Source of the DNA: Streptomyces sp. V3I7
GTDB lineage: Bacteria > Actinomycetota > Actinomycetes > Streptomycetales > Streptomycetaceae
Assembly: GCF_030817495.1 (NCBI RefSeq)
Contig: NZ_JAUSZK010000001.1
Span: 4,877,001-4,941,000, forward strand
DNA length: 64,000 bases
Reading direction: 5' to 3'
Under the pieces are notes generated by a model. It searched no databases. It saw nothing but the letters and a program-made list of their open reading frames with translations, and was not told the DNA's origin. The position numbers and the translations under genes are program-made. Positions 41,367 to 51,197 of the stretch are shown piece by piece. Numbering within the stretch: position 1 is the stretch's first letter; each line of letters opens with the position of its first letter.

Positions 41367-42696
41367 CGGACGCGAGCGACTGCTCGATGATGTCGAGGCC
41401 CTCGTTCAGCAGGTTCTCGCCGATGACCAGCGGGGGCAGGAAGCGCAGCACGTTGCCGTAGGTGCCGCAGGTCAGGACCAGTAGGCCCTCCTGGTGGCAG
41501 GCCTTGGCCAGCGCGGCGGTCGCCTCCGGGTTCGGCTCCTTGGTCGTACGGTCCTTGACCAGCTCGATGGCGACCATCGCGCCGCGACCGCGCACGTCGC
41601 CGATGATGTCGAACTTCTCGGCCATGGCGCCCAGGCGGGCCTTCATGATCGCCTCGATGTTCTTCGCCTTGGCGTTGAGGTCGAGCTCCTTCATGGTCTC
41701 GATGGCGCCGAGCGCACCGGCGCAGGCGACCGGGTTGCCGCCGTAGGTGCCGCCCAGGCCGCCCGAGTGCGCGGCGTCCATGATCTCGGCGCGGCCGGTC
41801 ACCGCGGCCAGCGGCAGACCGCCCGCGATGCCCTTGGCGGTGGTGATCAGGTCCGGGACGATGCCCTCGTCCTCGCACGCGAACCACTGGCCGGTGCGGC
41901 AGAAGCCGGACTGGATCTCGTCGGCGACGAAGACGATGCCGTTGTCGGCGGCGTACTGGCGGATCGCGGGCAGGAAGCCCTTGGCCGGCTCGATGAAGCC
42001 GCCCTCGCCGAGCACCGGCTCGATGATGATCGCGGCGATGTTGTCGGCGCCGACCTGCTTGCTCATCTGGTCGATGGCCTGGGCGGCGGCCTCGGGGCCC
42101 GCGTTCTCGGGGCCGGTCGGCCAGCGGTAGCCGTAGGCCACCGGCACGCGGTAGACCTCCGGGGCGAACGGGCCGAAGCCGTGCTTGTACGGCATGTTCT
42201 TCGCCGTCAGCGCCATCGTCAGGTTCGTCCGGCCGTGGTAGCCGTGGTCGAAGACGACGACAGCCTGGCGCTTGGTGTACGCACGCGCGATCTTGACCGC
42301 GTTCTCGACGGCCTCGGCGCCCGAGTTGAACAGCGCCGACTTCTTGGCGTGGTCGCCCGGGGTCAGCTCGGACAGCGCCTCGGCGACCGCCACGTAGCCC
42401 TCGTACGGGGTGACCATGAAGCACGTGTGGGTGAAGTCGGCGAGCTGCGCGGAGGCGCGGCGCACGACGGCCTCGGCGGAGGCGCCGACGGACGTCACGG
42501 CGATGCCGGAGCCGAAGTCGATGAGCCGGTTGCCGTCGACGTCCTCGATGATGCCGCCGCCCGCGCGCGCGGTGAAGACGGGCAGCACGGAGCCCACGCC
42601 CTGCGCGACCGCGGCGGTGCGACGGGCCTGCAGTTCCTGCGACTTCGGGCCGGGGATGGCGGTGACGACGCGGCGCTCCTGCGGAAGTGCGGTCAT
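41362..42696 (-). CDS. gabT: 4-aminobutyrate aminotransferase
   Basis: 444 residues from ATG 42696, with AGGGAG 8 bases before it. Class III aminotransferase: NSGAEAVENAVKIAR (phosphate cup), FDHGYHGRTNLTMALT, IIIEPVLGEGG, FVADEIQSGFCRTG (Asp to pyridine N) and TTAKGIAGGLPLAAVTGR with the PLP Lys. The sequence pattern matches bacterial GabT closely. It converts GABA and 2-oxoglutarate to succinic semialdehyde and glutamate, the step after the aminobutyraldehyde dehydrogenase of 11389. A 20-bp tandem repeat lies in its promoter region (42729-42768). Confidence 0.9.
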   Translation of the reverse strand: MTALPQERRVVTAIPGPKSQELQARRTAAVAQGVGSVLPVFTARAGGGIIEDVDGNRLIDFGSGIAVTSVGASAEAVVRRASAQLADFTHTCFMVTPYEGYVAVAEALSELTPGDHAKKSALFNSGAEAVENAVKIARAYTKRQAVVVFDHGYHGRTNLTMALTAKNMPYKHGFGPFAPEVYRVPVAYGYRWPTGPENAGPEAAAQAIDQMSKQVGADNIAAIIIEPVLGEGGFIEPAKGFLPAIRQYAADNGIVFVADEIQSGFCRTGQWFACEDEGIVPDLITTAKGIAGGLPLAAVTGRAEIMDAAHSGGLGGTYGGNPVACAGALGAIETMKELDLNAKAKNIEAIMKARLGAMAEKFDIIGDVRGRGAMVAIELVKDRTTKEPNPEATAALAKACHQEGLLVLTCGTYGNVLRFLPPLVIGENLLNEGLDIIEQSLASV

Positions 42697-42728
42697 GGGG
42701 GCTCCCTGGTGATCTTGCGTTCGGGACG

Positions 42729-42768
42729 GTTCCGGACTGCTCCGGGCGGTTCCGGACAGTTCTGGGCG
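42729..42768. promoter_or_regulatory. 20-bp tandem repeat upstream of gabT
   Basis: GGTTCCGGACTGCTCCGGGC (42729-42748) and GGTTCCGGACAGTTCTGGGC (42749-42768) are directly adjacent and 16 of 20 bases identical. They start 33 bases upstream of the gabT ATG on its 5' side, a position suited to an activator or repressor acting on two helical turns per site. Confidence 0.5.
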
Positions 42769-42982
42769 ATGCCTTTTCGGACGCTTGCCTCTTTCTTCGC
42801 AGGCTAGGGCCGCCGATGAGCAGTGGGCATGCTCCATGTGGGCGTTGTCCGGGGGGTGCGGTTGTCCGCCGTGGACATAGCCAGGTCGAGCGCGTCCCGG
42901 GCGATCCGGACGGCACCGGCCGGTTTCCCCGGCCGCGTGAGCGGTGAACTCCCCTTGGGCGGGCGTTAGATTGGCTCGCTGA

Positions 42983-45523
42983 ATGGAGCACGGAGCGGCT
43001 GGTCAGGGGGCAACGGCGATGGACAGCGACGGGACGCGGGACGCACGGGGCACACACGCGAATCCTGTGCCGCGCCCGGCGCGGCCGGCGGACGTACCGG
43101 CGGTGCCACCGCGGCCGGCCAGGGCACCGGATCCGCAGCCGGTGACCGCACACCCCACGAAACCTCCCCATTCCCCGCACCGGCACCCGCAGCCGCACCC
43201 GCCCTCGCCCGTCGCGGACTGGCTCGACGAGCCGCGCCCGGACGCCGGGCCCGGTATCTGGCGCTACGGCTACCAGGAGCCGAAGGCGGCGCGCACGGCG
43301 GAGCGGCTCACGTCGACGACCGTCGTCGGCATGCTGATCCCGCTCGTCCTGGCGTTCCTGGTGTGGTCCTTCTGGCACCGTGGGGTCATCCCGTACCAGT
43401 ACGTGCTGCTGCGGCTCTTCACGCCCGACGGCTGGTGGTGGGGCGGCACGCTCGCGGCGCCCAAGCGGCTGGAGCAGGCCGTGCCCTACCCGGGCGTGGA
43501 GGCCCTCCAGGTCTACAACGGACTCTTCTTCGCCCTCCTGGTCTACGCGGTGACCCGGCTGGGCGGCTGGGCCGCGATCGCCCGCCACGTCGTGGGCCGC
43601 AGGCCGCAGCCCGCCCGCGCCCTGCTCGCCGCCCTGGGCGCCCTCGTCGCGCTCAGCCTCGTCTTCCCCTCCGCCTTCCCCGGCGCCGGCTGGGACGCCG
43701 TACCGGTCGTCGCGCCCCTGTTCTCGCTCGTCGCGCTGATCACCGGCGGCTACGACGCGTTCGCGTCCCAGTTGTTCACCGACGGGCTGTACACGCTCGT
43801 CACCCTGCTCGTCGTGTGGCCGTTCGCCCGCCTCGGCGGCTGGCGGGACCTCGCCGGCCAGTGGCTCGCCGCGCGCCGGGCGGCCGCGGACCCGGCCGCG
43901 CCGGCCGTCGACCGGCGGCCCTCGCTGTGGCCCGAGGTGCGCGAGGCCGGCCAGTACCAGGCGGCGGACCTCCTCGCCGGCGAGGTGCGGGCGGGCCGGA
44001 TGAACGACGTGGACTGCGCGCGGATCGCCCACCGGTGGGTGGCCGCCCGCGCGCGGGCGCGCATCGCGCCCTTCGCCGACACCGTGCTGCGCGAGGGCGG
44101 CGCCGCCTGGACCCATCCGTCCGGGGACCGGGACCTGCCCGGCCGGGCCGCGCGGCACGACCTGCTCGCCGGGCAGGTGCGCATCGGGCGGTGGGTGACG
44201 CGCGAGCACACCCCCCTCGCCTACGGCGGCGCCGGGGCGGCCCTCGGGCCGGAGACCCTCGGCACCTCGCTGCTCGTCGTGGGACCGTCGGGCTCCGGCA
44301 AGACCCGCCATGTGGTCCGCCCGGCCGTCGAGTCCCTCGGCCTCCAGGCGCTCGCCGGGCGCGCCGCCGTCGTCGCGGTCTGCGCCGCCGGCACCCCGCT
44401 CGGCCCGGACTCCGCGTACGACGTGGTCGTCCGCCTCGGCGACCGGGCCTCCGTGCATGACCTCGACCCGTACGCCGACTCCGACGATCCCGACGAGGCC
44501 GCCGCCTTCCTGGCCGAGGGCCTGGCCGGCGACCTGGAGACGGTGAGCGGGCAGCGGGCGGCCACCGCGCTCGCCCAGCTCCTCGGCCCCTACCGGGCGG
44601 CGTACGGCCGCTTCCCGGCGCTGCCCGTGCTGCGGGAACTGCTGGAGGGGGAGCCGTCGGCGCTGGCGGCCCTGCGCGGGGCGCTCGCGGGGGAGCAGTA
44701 CGCCGAGATGCGCCGCGAACTCGACGCGCGCGAGCGGCAGTCGGGGGCGCCGGGCGATCCCGGCCCCGCGCTCGCGGCGCGTCTCGCGCTGCTGGACCGG
44801 CCGGCGTTCGCCGAGTTCTTCGGCGCGGACGGATCCGGCGCCCGCCCCTTCTCGCTGCGCGCCATCGCCCACCATCCGCTGCGGGTCCGTATCGACCTGC
44901 CCGAGCGCGGCCACGAGGAGGCGTCCCGGGTGCTGACACGGCTGCTGCTCGCCCAGTTCTGCGCCGTGACGCGGGACGGCGAGGGCGGCGAGGGCGGCGA
45001 GCGTGGCGAGCGCGGCCACTTCGCCTGTCTGGTCCTCGACGACGCGACCGAGGCGGTGACGGGCGAGTCGGTGCGCCGGATCCAGCGGCTGCGGTCGTGG
45101 AACGCGGGCGTGGTGCTCGCCCTACGCTCGCTCGGCGACGTACCCGAAGCGCTGCACGGCCCCTTGTACGGTGCGGTCGGCTGCCACATGGCTCTCTCCG
45201 GCGTGACGACGTGGGACGGCAGCCGGTTCGCCAGCGCCTGGGGCACGCAGTGGGTGCAGACGCAGGACGTCGCCCGGCACACCGTCTTCGCGGACCAGCC
45301 CATGACCCGGGCGATCCACGCCCTGCGCAAGCTGGTGACGGGGAAGGCGGTCACCACGGAGGCCGTGACCGTGCGTCAGGTCGAGCGGGAGCGCTGGTCC
45401 GCGTCCGAGCTGGCACACGAGGTGCCGCCGGGGCACGCGGTGCTGTCGTTGACGACGGTGCGGGGCGAGCACGCTCCGCCGCTGCTGGTGGATCTGCGCG
45501 GGGAGGCGGCCGGGCGGTCGTGA
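42983..45523 (+). CDS. Membrane ATP-binding protein of the VirD4/TraG-like type
   Basis: 846 residues from ATG 42983; TAGATT (42967-42972) just upstream suggests a very short leader, and ATG 43019 is an alternative. A Pro/His-rich N-terminus is followed by about four membrane segments (110-290). The cytosolic ATPase has Walker A VVGPSGSGKTRHVV (about 433-446) and a Walker-B-like ACLVLDDATEAV (about 675-686). The later GTQWVQTQDVARHTVFADQ and C-terminal region match actinomycete chromosomal ATP/GTP-binding proteins related to conjugative coupling ATPases. No relaxase, tra or T7SS gene is adjacent, so it is probably a domesticated pump or scaffold of unknown substrate. Confidence 0.75.
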   Translation: MEHGAAGQGATAMDSDGTRDARGTHANPVPRPARPADVPAVPPRPARAPDPQPVTAHPTKPPHSPHRHPQPHPPSPVADWLDEPRPDAGPGIWRYGYQEPKAARTAERLTSTTVVGMLIPLVLAFLVWSFWHRGVIPYQYVLLRLFTPDGWWWGGTLAAPKRLEQAVPYPGVEALQVYNGLFFALLVYAVTRLGGWAAIARHVVGRRPQPARALLAALGALVALSLVFPSAFPGAGWDAVPVVAPLFSLVALITGGYDAFASQLFTDGLYTLVTLLVVWPFARLGGWRDLAGQWLAARRAAADPAAPAVDRRPSLWPEVREAGQYQAADLLAGEVRAGRMNDVDCARIAHRWVAARARARIAPFADTVLREGGAAWTHPSGDRDLPGRAARHDLLAGQVRIGRWVTREHTPLAYGGAGAALGPETLGTSLLVVGPSGSGKTRHVVRPAVESLGLQALAGRAAVVAVCAAGTPLGPDSAYDVVVRLGDRASVHDLDPYADSDDPDEAAAFLAEGLAGDLETVSGQRAATALAQLLGPYRAAYGRFPALPVLRELLEGEPSALAALRGALAGEQYAEMRRELDARERQSGAPGDPGPALAARLALLDRPAFAEFFGADGSGARPFSLRAIAHHPLRVRIDLPERGHEEASRVLTRLLLAQFCAVTRDGEGGEGGERGERGHFACLVLDDATEAVTGESVRRIQRLRSWNAGVVLALRSLGDVPEALHGPLYGAVGCHMALSGVTTWDGSRFASAWGTQWVQTQDVARHTVFADQPMTRAIHALRKLVTGKAVTTEAVTVRQVERERWSASELAHEVPPGHAVLSLTTVRGEHAPPLLVDLRGEAAGRS

Positions 45524-45683
45524 AGCCATGAGGCCTTGAGCTGCCGGTTCGCGAGAGGCCGGGGCCTGTCTGCACAAGGTTCACAGGGGCACCGTACGGT
45601 GAGGCAGAATCGGCATAGGCTGTTCATACGCGACGGCCAAGTGTGCACAATGATCACCCGATCTCCCCAGACCTGAAGGCCTC

Positions 45684-47396
45684 ATGCCCCCGACGCTCGC
45701 CTCGCTCGTCCACCACTCCGCGCTCAAGCTGACCGTGCGCGCGGGCGAGGACCGCCTCGACGTGCCGGTCCGCTGGGTGCACGCCAGCGAGCTCGCCGAC
45801 CCCGTCCCGTACATGGAGGGCGGGGAACTGCTGCTGATCACCGCGCTGAAGCTGGACGCGGAGGATCCGGAGGCGATGCTGCGGTACGTGCGGCGGCTGG
45901 TCGGCGCCGGTGTCGTCGGGCTCGGCTTCGCCGTCGGCGTCCACTACGAGGACATCCCCAAGGCGCTTGTCGACGCGGCCGGGCAGGAGGGGCTGCCGCT
46001 GCTGGAGGTGCCGCGCCGCACCCCGTTCCTCGCCATCAGCAAGGCCGTGTCCGCCGCGCTCGCCGCCGACCAGTACCGGGCGGTGACCGCCGGGTTCGCC
46101 GCCCAGCGGGAGCTCACCCGGCAGGCGCTGACCGCCGGTCCGGAGGGGCTGCTCGGCGCGCTCGCGACCCAGGTCGACGGATGGGCGGCGCTGTACGACG
46201 CCTCGGGCACCGTCGTCGCCACCGCGCCCGAGTGGGCGGGGCGGCGGGCGGCACGGCTCATCACCGACGTCGACCGGCTGCGGCAGCGGCCCGCGCCGGC
46301 CTCGTCCGTCGTCGCCGGACCGGAGAACGAGGACCGGGTCGAACTGCACACCCTCGGCACGGGCCGGCGGCCACGGGCGGCGCTCGCCGTCGGCACGGCC
46401 GCCGCCCTCGGCACCGCCGAGCGGTACGCCGTCCATTCCGCCATCGCCCTGCTCACGCTCACCACGGAGCGCTCGCGCTCGCTGTACGCGGCCGAACAGC
46501 GGGTCGGCGCGGCGGTGCTGCGCATGCTGCTCGCCGGGGAGCCGGACCACGCCCGGGCCGTCGCGGGGGACCTGTACGGGGGGCTGCTCGACGCGCCGTT
46601 CCGGATCATCGTCGCCGAGTCCGTGTCGGCGTCGGCCGCGCGGGCCCACGCCGACGCACGCGCGCGCGTGCCGCTGGCCCACACCTCGACCCCAGCGTCC
46701 GGCTCCGCCCGTACGACGTCGCCCGCGTCGCCCGGGGCGACGGCACTCGCCGCCACCGCCGACGGCGGGGACCGGCTGGACGGGCTCGCCGAGACCGTGG
46801 AGTCGGCGGCGGCGCGGTCCGGGGAGGCCGTGCTGGTCGTCCCCGAGGGGGAGCGGCTGGTGGTCCTGGCAGCGGACGGCGGCGCGGCGGTGGCCGCCTG
46901 CGCGGAGTACGCGGCGGCGCTGGAGGCAGGGCGGGCCGCGCCCGTGCCCGAGCAGTCGGCCGGGGACGACGACGAACTGGTCGTCGGCCTGTCGGCCCCC
47001 TCCGGCCCGATCGCCGCGGCCGCCGCCTACAAGCACGCCGAGCAGGCGCTGTCGGTGGCGCGGCGACGGGGACGGGTGCTCGTCGAGCACGACCAGCTGG
47101 CGGCGGGCTCGGTGCTGCCGCTGCTGGCGGACGACGCGGTGAAGGCCTTCGCGGACGGTCTGCTGCGCCCGCTGTACGAACACGACGCCACCGGCCGCGG
47201 CGACCTGGTCGCCTCCCTGCGCGCATGGCTCTCCCGGCACGGCCAGTGGGACGCGGCGGCCGCCGACCTGGGCGTCCACCGCCACACGCTCCGCTACCGG
47301 ATGCGCCGCGTCGAGGAGATCCTGGGCCGCAGCCTGGACGACCCGGACACCCGCATGGACCTCTGGCTGGCCCTGAAGACGATGTCAGCCGACTGA
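45684..47396 (+). CDS. PucR family transcriptional regulator
   Basis: 570 residues from ATG 45684. N-terminal PucR sensory domain (about 5-125: VRWVHASELADPVPYMEGGELLLITAL), a central GGDEF-like helical region, and a C-terminal helix-turn-helix (about 505-565: SRHGQWDAAAADLGVHRHTLRYRMRRVEEILG). PucR proteins activate catabolic operons on sensing the substrate; some regulate GABA or purine use. It is transcribed toward the aldehyde dehydrogenase at 47606, which it probably controls, and may also act on gabT. Confidence 0.88.
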   Translation: MPPTLASLVHHSALKLTVRAGEDRLDVPVRWVHASELADPVPYMEGGELLLITALKLDAEDPEAMLRYVRRLVGAGVVGLGFAVGVHYEDIPKALVDAAGQEGLPLLEVPRRTPFLAISKAVSAALAADQYRAVTAGFAAQRELTRQALTAGPEGLLGALATQVDGWAALYDASGTVVATAPEWAGRRAARLITDVDRLRQRPAPASSVVAGPENEDRVELHTLGTGRRPRAALAVGTAAALGTAERYAVHSAIALLTLTTERSRSLYAAEQRVGAAVLRMLLAGEPDHARAVAGDLYGGLLDAPFRIIVAESVSASAARAHADARARVPLAHTSTPASGSARTTSPASPGATALAATADGGDRLDGLAETVESAAARSGEAVLVVPEGERLVVLAADGGAAVAACAEYAAALEAGRAAPVPEQSAGDDDELVVGLSAPSGPIAAAAAYKHAEQALSVARRRGRVLVEHDQLAAGSVLPLLADDAVKAFADGLLRPLYEHDATGRGDLVASLRAWLSRHGQWDAAAADLGVHRHTLRYRMRRVEEILGRSLDDPDTRMDLWLALKTMSAD

Positions 47397-47605
47397 CGGC
47401 ACCAGGGGGCTTCGCCCCTTGGCCCTCGGGCCGGGGGGCGAGAACATCACCGCCTCCGCCACCAACCCCTCACCCCACCCCGCCAATCCGGCCAACCCCC
47501 GCTCCCCACCACTACGCCTCGGACAAACGACCATCGGCCGTGGCCGCCCTACGGTGGAGCCGAAAGCCACGTACATCCCCAACGCGGAAGGGCCGGGACT
47601 CGCAT

Positions 47606-49051
47606 ATGACTTCCACCCACGCCTTCTGGCTCGCCGGCCGCCAGGCCACCGGCGAGGACAGCCTCGACGTCACCAACCCCTGGGACGGGCGTCTCGTCGG
47701 CCAGGTCAGCGTGCCGACGGACGCTCAGGTCGAGGAGGCCGTGGCCGCCGCGTACGCCGTACTGGACGACTTCGCCGCCACCCCGGCCCACGTGCGCGCC
47801 GCCGCCCTCGACCACGTCGGCAAGCGGCTGACCGAGCGGAGCGAGGAGCTCGCGCAGCTGATCTCCGCCGAGAACGGCAAGCCGATCAAGTGGGCCCGCG
47901 GCGAGGTAGGCCGGGCGGTCTCCGTGTTCCGGTTCGCCGCCGAGGAGGCCCGCCGCTTCAACGGCGGTGAGGCCCAGCGCCTCGACACCGACGCCGGCGG
48001 CCAGGGCCGTCTCGCCGTCACCCGGCGCTTCCCCAAGGGCGTCGTCCTCGGCATCGCGCCGTTCAACTTCCCGCTGAACCTGTGCGCCCACAAGATCGCC
48101 CCGGCCATCGCCGCCGGCGTGCCGATCATCCTCAAGCCGGCCCCGGCCACCCCGCTGTCCGGCCTGATCCTCGGTGAGTTCCTCGCCGAGACCGAGCTGC
48201 CCGCCGGTTCCTGGAGCATCCTCCCGGTGTCCAACGACCGCATGCCCGCCCTGGTCCAGGACGAGCGCCTGCCGGTCATCTCCTTCACCGGTTCCGAGCA
48301 GGTCGGCTACGCGATCATGGACTCCGTGCCGCGCAAGCACTGCACCCTGGAGCTGGGCGGCAACGGCGCCGCGGTCGTCCTCGGCGACTACGCCTCCGAC
48401 GCCGACCTCGACTGGGCCGCGACCCGCATCGCGACCTTCTCGAACTACCAGGGCGGCCAGTCCTGCATCTCCGTGCAGCGCGTCATCGCGGACACCTCCG
48501 TCTACGACCGCCTGCTGCCGCGCATCGTCGCCGCCGTCGAGGCCCAGGTCACCGGCGACCCCGCCGACGACGCCACCGAGGTCGGCCCGCTGGTCAGCGA
48601 GGCCGCCGCGCAGCGCGTCGAGGAGTGGGTCGACGAGGCCGTCGCCGCCGGCGCCCAGCTCCTCGCCGGCGGCAAGCGCGACGGCGCCTCGTACGCGCCG
48701 ACCGTCCTGACCGACGTACCGGCCGGCACGAAGCTCGCCACGGAGGAGGTCTTCGGACCCGTCCTGACCGTGCGGCGCGTGGACGGCGAGGCCGAGGCCT
48801 TCGCGGCCGTCAACGACTCCAAGTACGGCCTCCAGGCGGGCGTCTTCACCCACGACCTGCAGACCGCCTTCCGCGCCCACCGGGCCCTGGAGGTCGGCGG
48901 CGTGGTCATCGGCGACGTCCCCTCCTACCGCGCCGACCAGATGCCGTACGGCGGCGCCAAGCAGTCCGGCGTCGGCCGCGAGGGCGTGAAGTTCGCGATG
49001 GACGACTACACCTACGAGCGGGTGCTGATCCTCACCGGGCTCGCCCTGTAA
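47606..49051 (+). CDS. Aldehyde dehydrogenase family protein (phosphorylating-GAPDH-independent/SSADH-like)
   Basis: 481 residues from ATG 47606 (GAAGGG lies 14 bases upstream). ALDH fold: RRFPKGVVLGIAPFNFPLNL, IILKPAPATPLSG, TLELGGNGAAV (general base region), NYQGGQSCISVQRV with the nucleophilic Cys, and FGPVLTVRR. Note the C-terminus DQMPYGGAKQSGVGREGVKFAMDDYT. This subgroup is often near PucR regulators and gabT; succinic semialdehyde is a plausible substrate but lactaldehyde or other aldehydes fit too. It is ended by a perfect hairpin at 49070-49103. Confidence 0.85.
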   Translation: MTSTHAFWLAGRQATGEDSLDVTNPWDGRLVGQVSVPTDAQVEEAVAAAYAVLDDFAATPAHVRAAALDHVGKRLTERSEELAQLISAENGKPIKWARGEVGRAVSVFRFAAEEARRFNGGEAQRLDTDAGGQGRLAVTRRFPKGVVLGIAPFNFPLNLCAHKIAPAIAAGVPIILKPAPATPLSGLILGEFLAETELPAGSWSILPVSNDRMPALVQDERLPVISFTGSEQVGYAIMDSVPRKHCTLELGGNGAAVVLGDYASDADLDWAATRIATFSNYQGGQSCISVQRVIADTSVYDRLLPRIVAAVEAQVTGDPADDATEVGPLVSEAAAQRVEEWVDEAVAAGAQLLAGGKRDGASYAPTVLTDVPAGTKLATEEVFGPVLTVRRVDGEAEAFAAVNDSKYGLQAGVFTHDLQTAFRAHRALEVGGVVIGDVPSYRADQMPYGGAKQSGVGREGVKFAMDDYTYERVLILTGLAL

Positions 49052-49069
49052 CCCACCCGAACGGTCGAA

Positions 49070-49103
49070 CGGCCCGGCACCGCGAAACAGCGGTGCCGGG
49101 CCG
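49070..49103 (+). terminator. Perfect 14-bp hairpin terminator
   Basis: CGGCCCGGCACCGC (49070-49083) and GCGGTGCCGGGCCG (49090-49103) with loop GAAACA, 19 bases after the dehydrogenase stop. Confidence 0.8.
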
Positions 49104-49254
49104 TGCCCGTACGGGAGAACGTACGGGAAAAGCATCGCCCCAACGAGCGCGCGAGGGCTGGTGGGAACGCCCCGCTTCGGGTACCAACGATCCAGTAGCA
49201 CTTGTCGGTAACGCATGGTCCCCGACACCCCTACTCGCGGCGAGGTGAGCCTCA

Positions 49255-51186
49255 ATGTCCGCCCCCACCACCAAACGCACCGTCACCGAGCGGGAGGCCC
49301 GCGAGGTGGCGGAGGCCGCCCGGGAACAGGACTGGCGCAAGCCCAGTTTCGCCAAGGAACTGTTCCTCGGCCGTTTCCGGCTCGACCTCATCCACCCCCA
49401 CCCCCTCCCGGCCGACGAGGAAGCCCAGCGCGGCGAGGAGTTTCTCGCCAAGCTCCGCGACTTCTGCGAGACGAAGATCGACTCGGCCCGGATCGAGCGC
49501 GAGGCACAGATCCCCGACGAGGTCGTCGACGGGCTCAAGGAACTCGGCGCCCTCGGCATGAAGATCGACACCAAGTACGGCGGCCTCGGCCTGACGCAGG
49601 TGTACTACAACAAGGCCCTCGCCCTGGCCGGCTCCGCGAGCCCGGCGATCGGCGCCCTGCTCTCGGCCCACCAGTCGATCGGCGTGCCGCAGCCGCTGAA
49701 GCTCTTCGGCACCCAGGAGCAGAAGGAGACCTTCCTCCCGCGCTGCGCCCGTACCGACATCTCGGCGTTCCTGCTGACCGAGCCGGACGTCGGCTCCGAC
49801 CCGGCCCGCCTCGCCACGTCGGCCGTGCCCGATGGGGACGATTACATCCTCGACGGCGTGAAGCTGTGGACCACCAACGGCGTGGTCGCCGACCTGCTCG
49901 TCGTGATGGCGCGGGTGCCGAAGTCGGAAGGCCACCCGGGCGGCATCACGGCCTTCGTGGTCGAGGCCGGCTCCGAGGGCGTCACGGTGGAGAACCGCAA
50001 CGCGTTCATGGGCCTGCGCGGCCTGGAGAACGGCGTCACCCGCTTCCATCAGGTGCGCGTCCCGGCCGCCAACCGGATCGGCCCCGAGGGTGCCGGTCTG
50101 AAGATCGCGCTGACCACCCTCAACACCGGCCGGCTCTCGCTGCCCGCGATGTGCGCGGGCGCGGGCAAGTGGTGCCTGAAGATCGCCCGCGAGTGGTCGG
50201 CGGCCCGCGAGCAGTGGGGCAAGCCCGTCGCGTTCCACGAGGCGGTCGGCTCGAAGATCAGCTTCATCGCGGCCACGACCTTCGCGCTGGAGGCCGTCCT
50301 GGACCTGTCCAGTCAGATGGCCGACGAGAACCGCAACGACATCCGCATCGAGGCCGCCCTCGCCAAGCTGTACGGCTCCGAGATGGCCTGGCTGATGGCC
50401 GATGAGCTGGTCCAGATCCGCGGCGGCCGAGGCTTCGAGACGGCCGCGTCGCTGGCGGCCCGGGGCGAACGCGCCGTACCCGCCGAGCAGATACTGCGCG
50501 ACCTGCGCATCAACCGGATCTTCGAGGGCTCCACCGAGATCATGCACCTGCTGATCGCGCGCGAGGCCGTCGACGCCCACCTGGCGGTCGCCGGTGACCT
50601 CATCGACCCCGAGAAGCCCCTCGCGGACAAGGCGCGGGCGGGCGCCGACGCGGGCCGCTTCTACGCCAAGTGGCTGCCCAAGCTGGTGGCAGGCCCGGGA
50701 CAACTCCCGACCTCGTACGGGGAGTTCAAGCGCGAGGTGGACCTCTCCCCGCATCTGCGCTACGTCGAGCGGCACGCCCGCAAGCTGGCCCGCGCCACCT
50801 TCTACGGCATCTCCCGCTGGCAGGGCCGGATGGAGACCAAGCAGGGCTTCCTCGGCCGGATGGTCGACATCGGCGCGGAGCTGTTCGCGATGAGCGCGGC
50901 CTGCGTCCGCGCGGAGCTGCTGCGCAGCCAGGGCGACCACGGCCGCGAGGCCTACCAGCTCGCCGACGCCTTCTGTCGCCAGGCCCGCATCCGCGTGGAC
51001 GAGCTGTTCCGGCGACTGTGGGACAACACCGACGACCTGGACCGCACGGTGGTCAAGGGCGTGCTCGGCGGCGTGTACGAGTGGCTGGAGCAGGGGATCG
51101 TCGATCCATCGGGCGAAGGCCCGTGGATCGCGGACGCGACCCCCGGACCTTCCCAGAAGGAGAACGTGCACCGGCCGATCAGGTAG
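49255..51186 (+). CDS. Acyl-CoA dehydrogenase family protein (long type)
   Basis: 643 residues from ATG 49255, with GCGAGGTGAG upstream. An acyl-CoA dehydrogenase core (about 60-450) has EPDVGSDPARLAT (substrate/FAD loop), VKLWTTNG, GRLSLPAMCAGAGKW, QIRGGRGFETAASL and NRIFEGSTEIMHLL. A C-terminal helical extension of about 150 residues follows, as in the VLCAD/ACAD9 group. It should oxidise long acyl-CoAs with FAD and pass electrons to ETF. It is monocistronic and convergent with the lamin-tail gene. Confidence 0.87.
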   Translation: MSAPTTKRTVTEREAREVAEAAREQDWRKPSFAKELFLGRFRLDLIHPHPLPADEEAQRGEEFLAKLRDFCETKIDSARIEREAQIPDEVVDGLKELGALGMKIDTKYGGLGLTQVYYNKALALAGSASPAIGALLSAHQSIGVPQPLKLFGTQEQKETFLPRCARTDISAFLLTEPDVGSDPARLATSAVPDGDDYILDGVKLWTTNGVVADLLVVMARVPKSEGHPGGITAFVVEAGSEGVTVENRNAFMGLRGLENGVTRFHQVRVPAANRIGPEGAGLKIALTTLNTGRLSLPAMCAGAGKWCLKIAREWSAAREQWGKPVAFHEAVGSKISFIAATTFALEAVLDLSSQMADENRNDIRIEAALAKLYGSEMAWLMADELVQIRGGRGFETAASLAARGERAVPAEQILRDLRINRIFEGSTEIMHLLIAREAVDAHLAVAGDLIDPEKPLADKARAGADAGRFYAKWLPKLVAGPGQLPTSYGEFKREVDLSPHLRYVERHARKLARATFYGISRWQGRMETKQGFLGRMVDIGAELFAMSAACVRAELLRSQGDHGREAYQLADAFCRQARIRVDELFRRLWDNTDDLDRTVVKGVLGGVYEWLEQGIVDPSGEGPWIADATPGPSQKENVHRPIR

Positions 51187-51197
51187 CTGAGGACCGG

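Noticed and set aside
41249..45019. Minus-strand 1256-codon frame across gabT and the coupling-type ATPase
   Set aside because: Composition is that of an out-of-frame translation and it overlaps two convincing genes.
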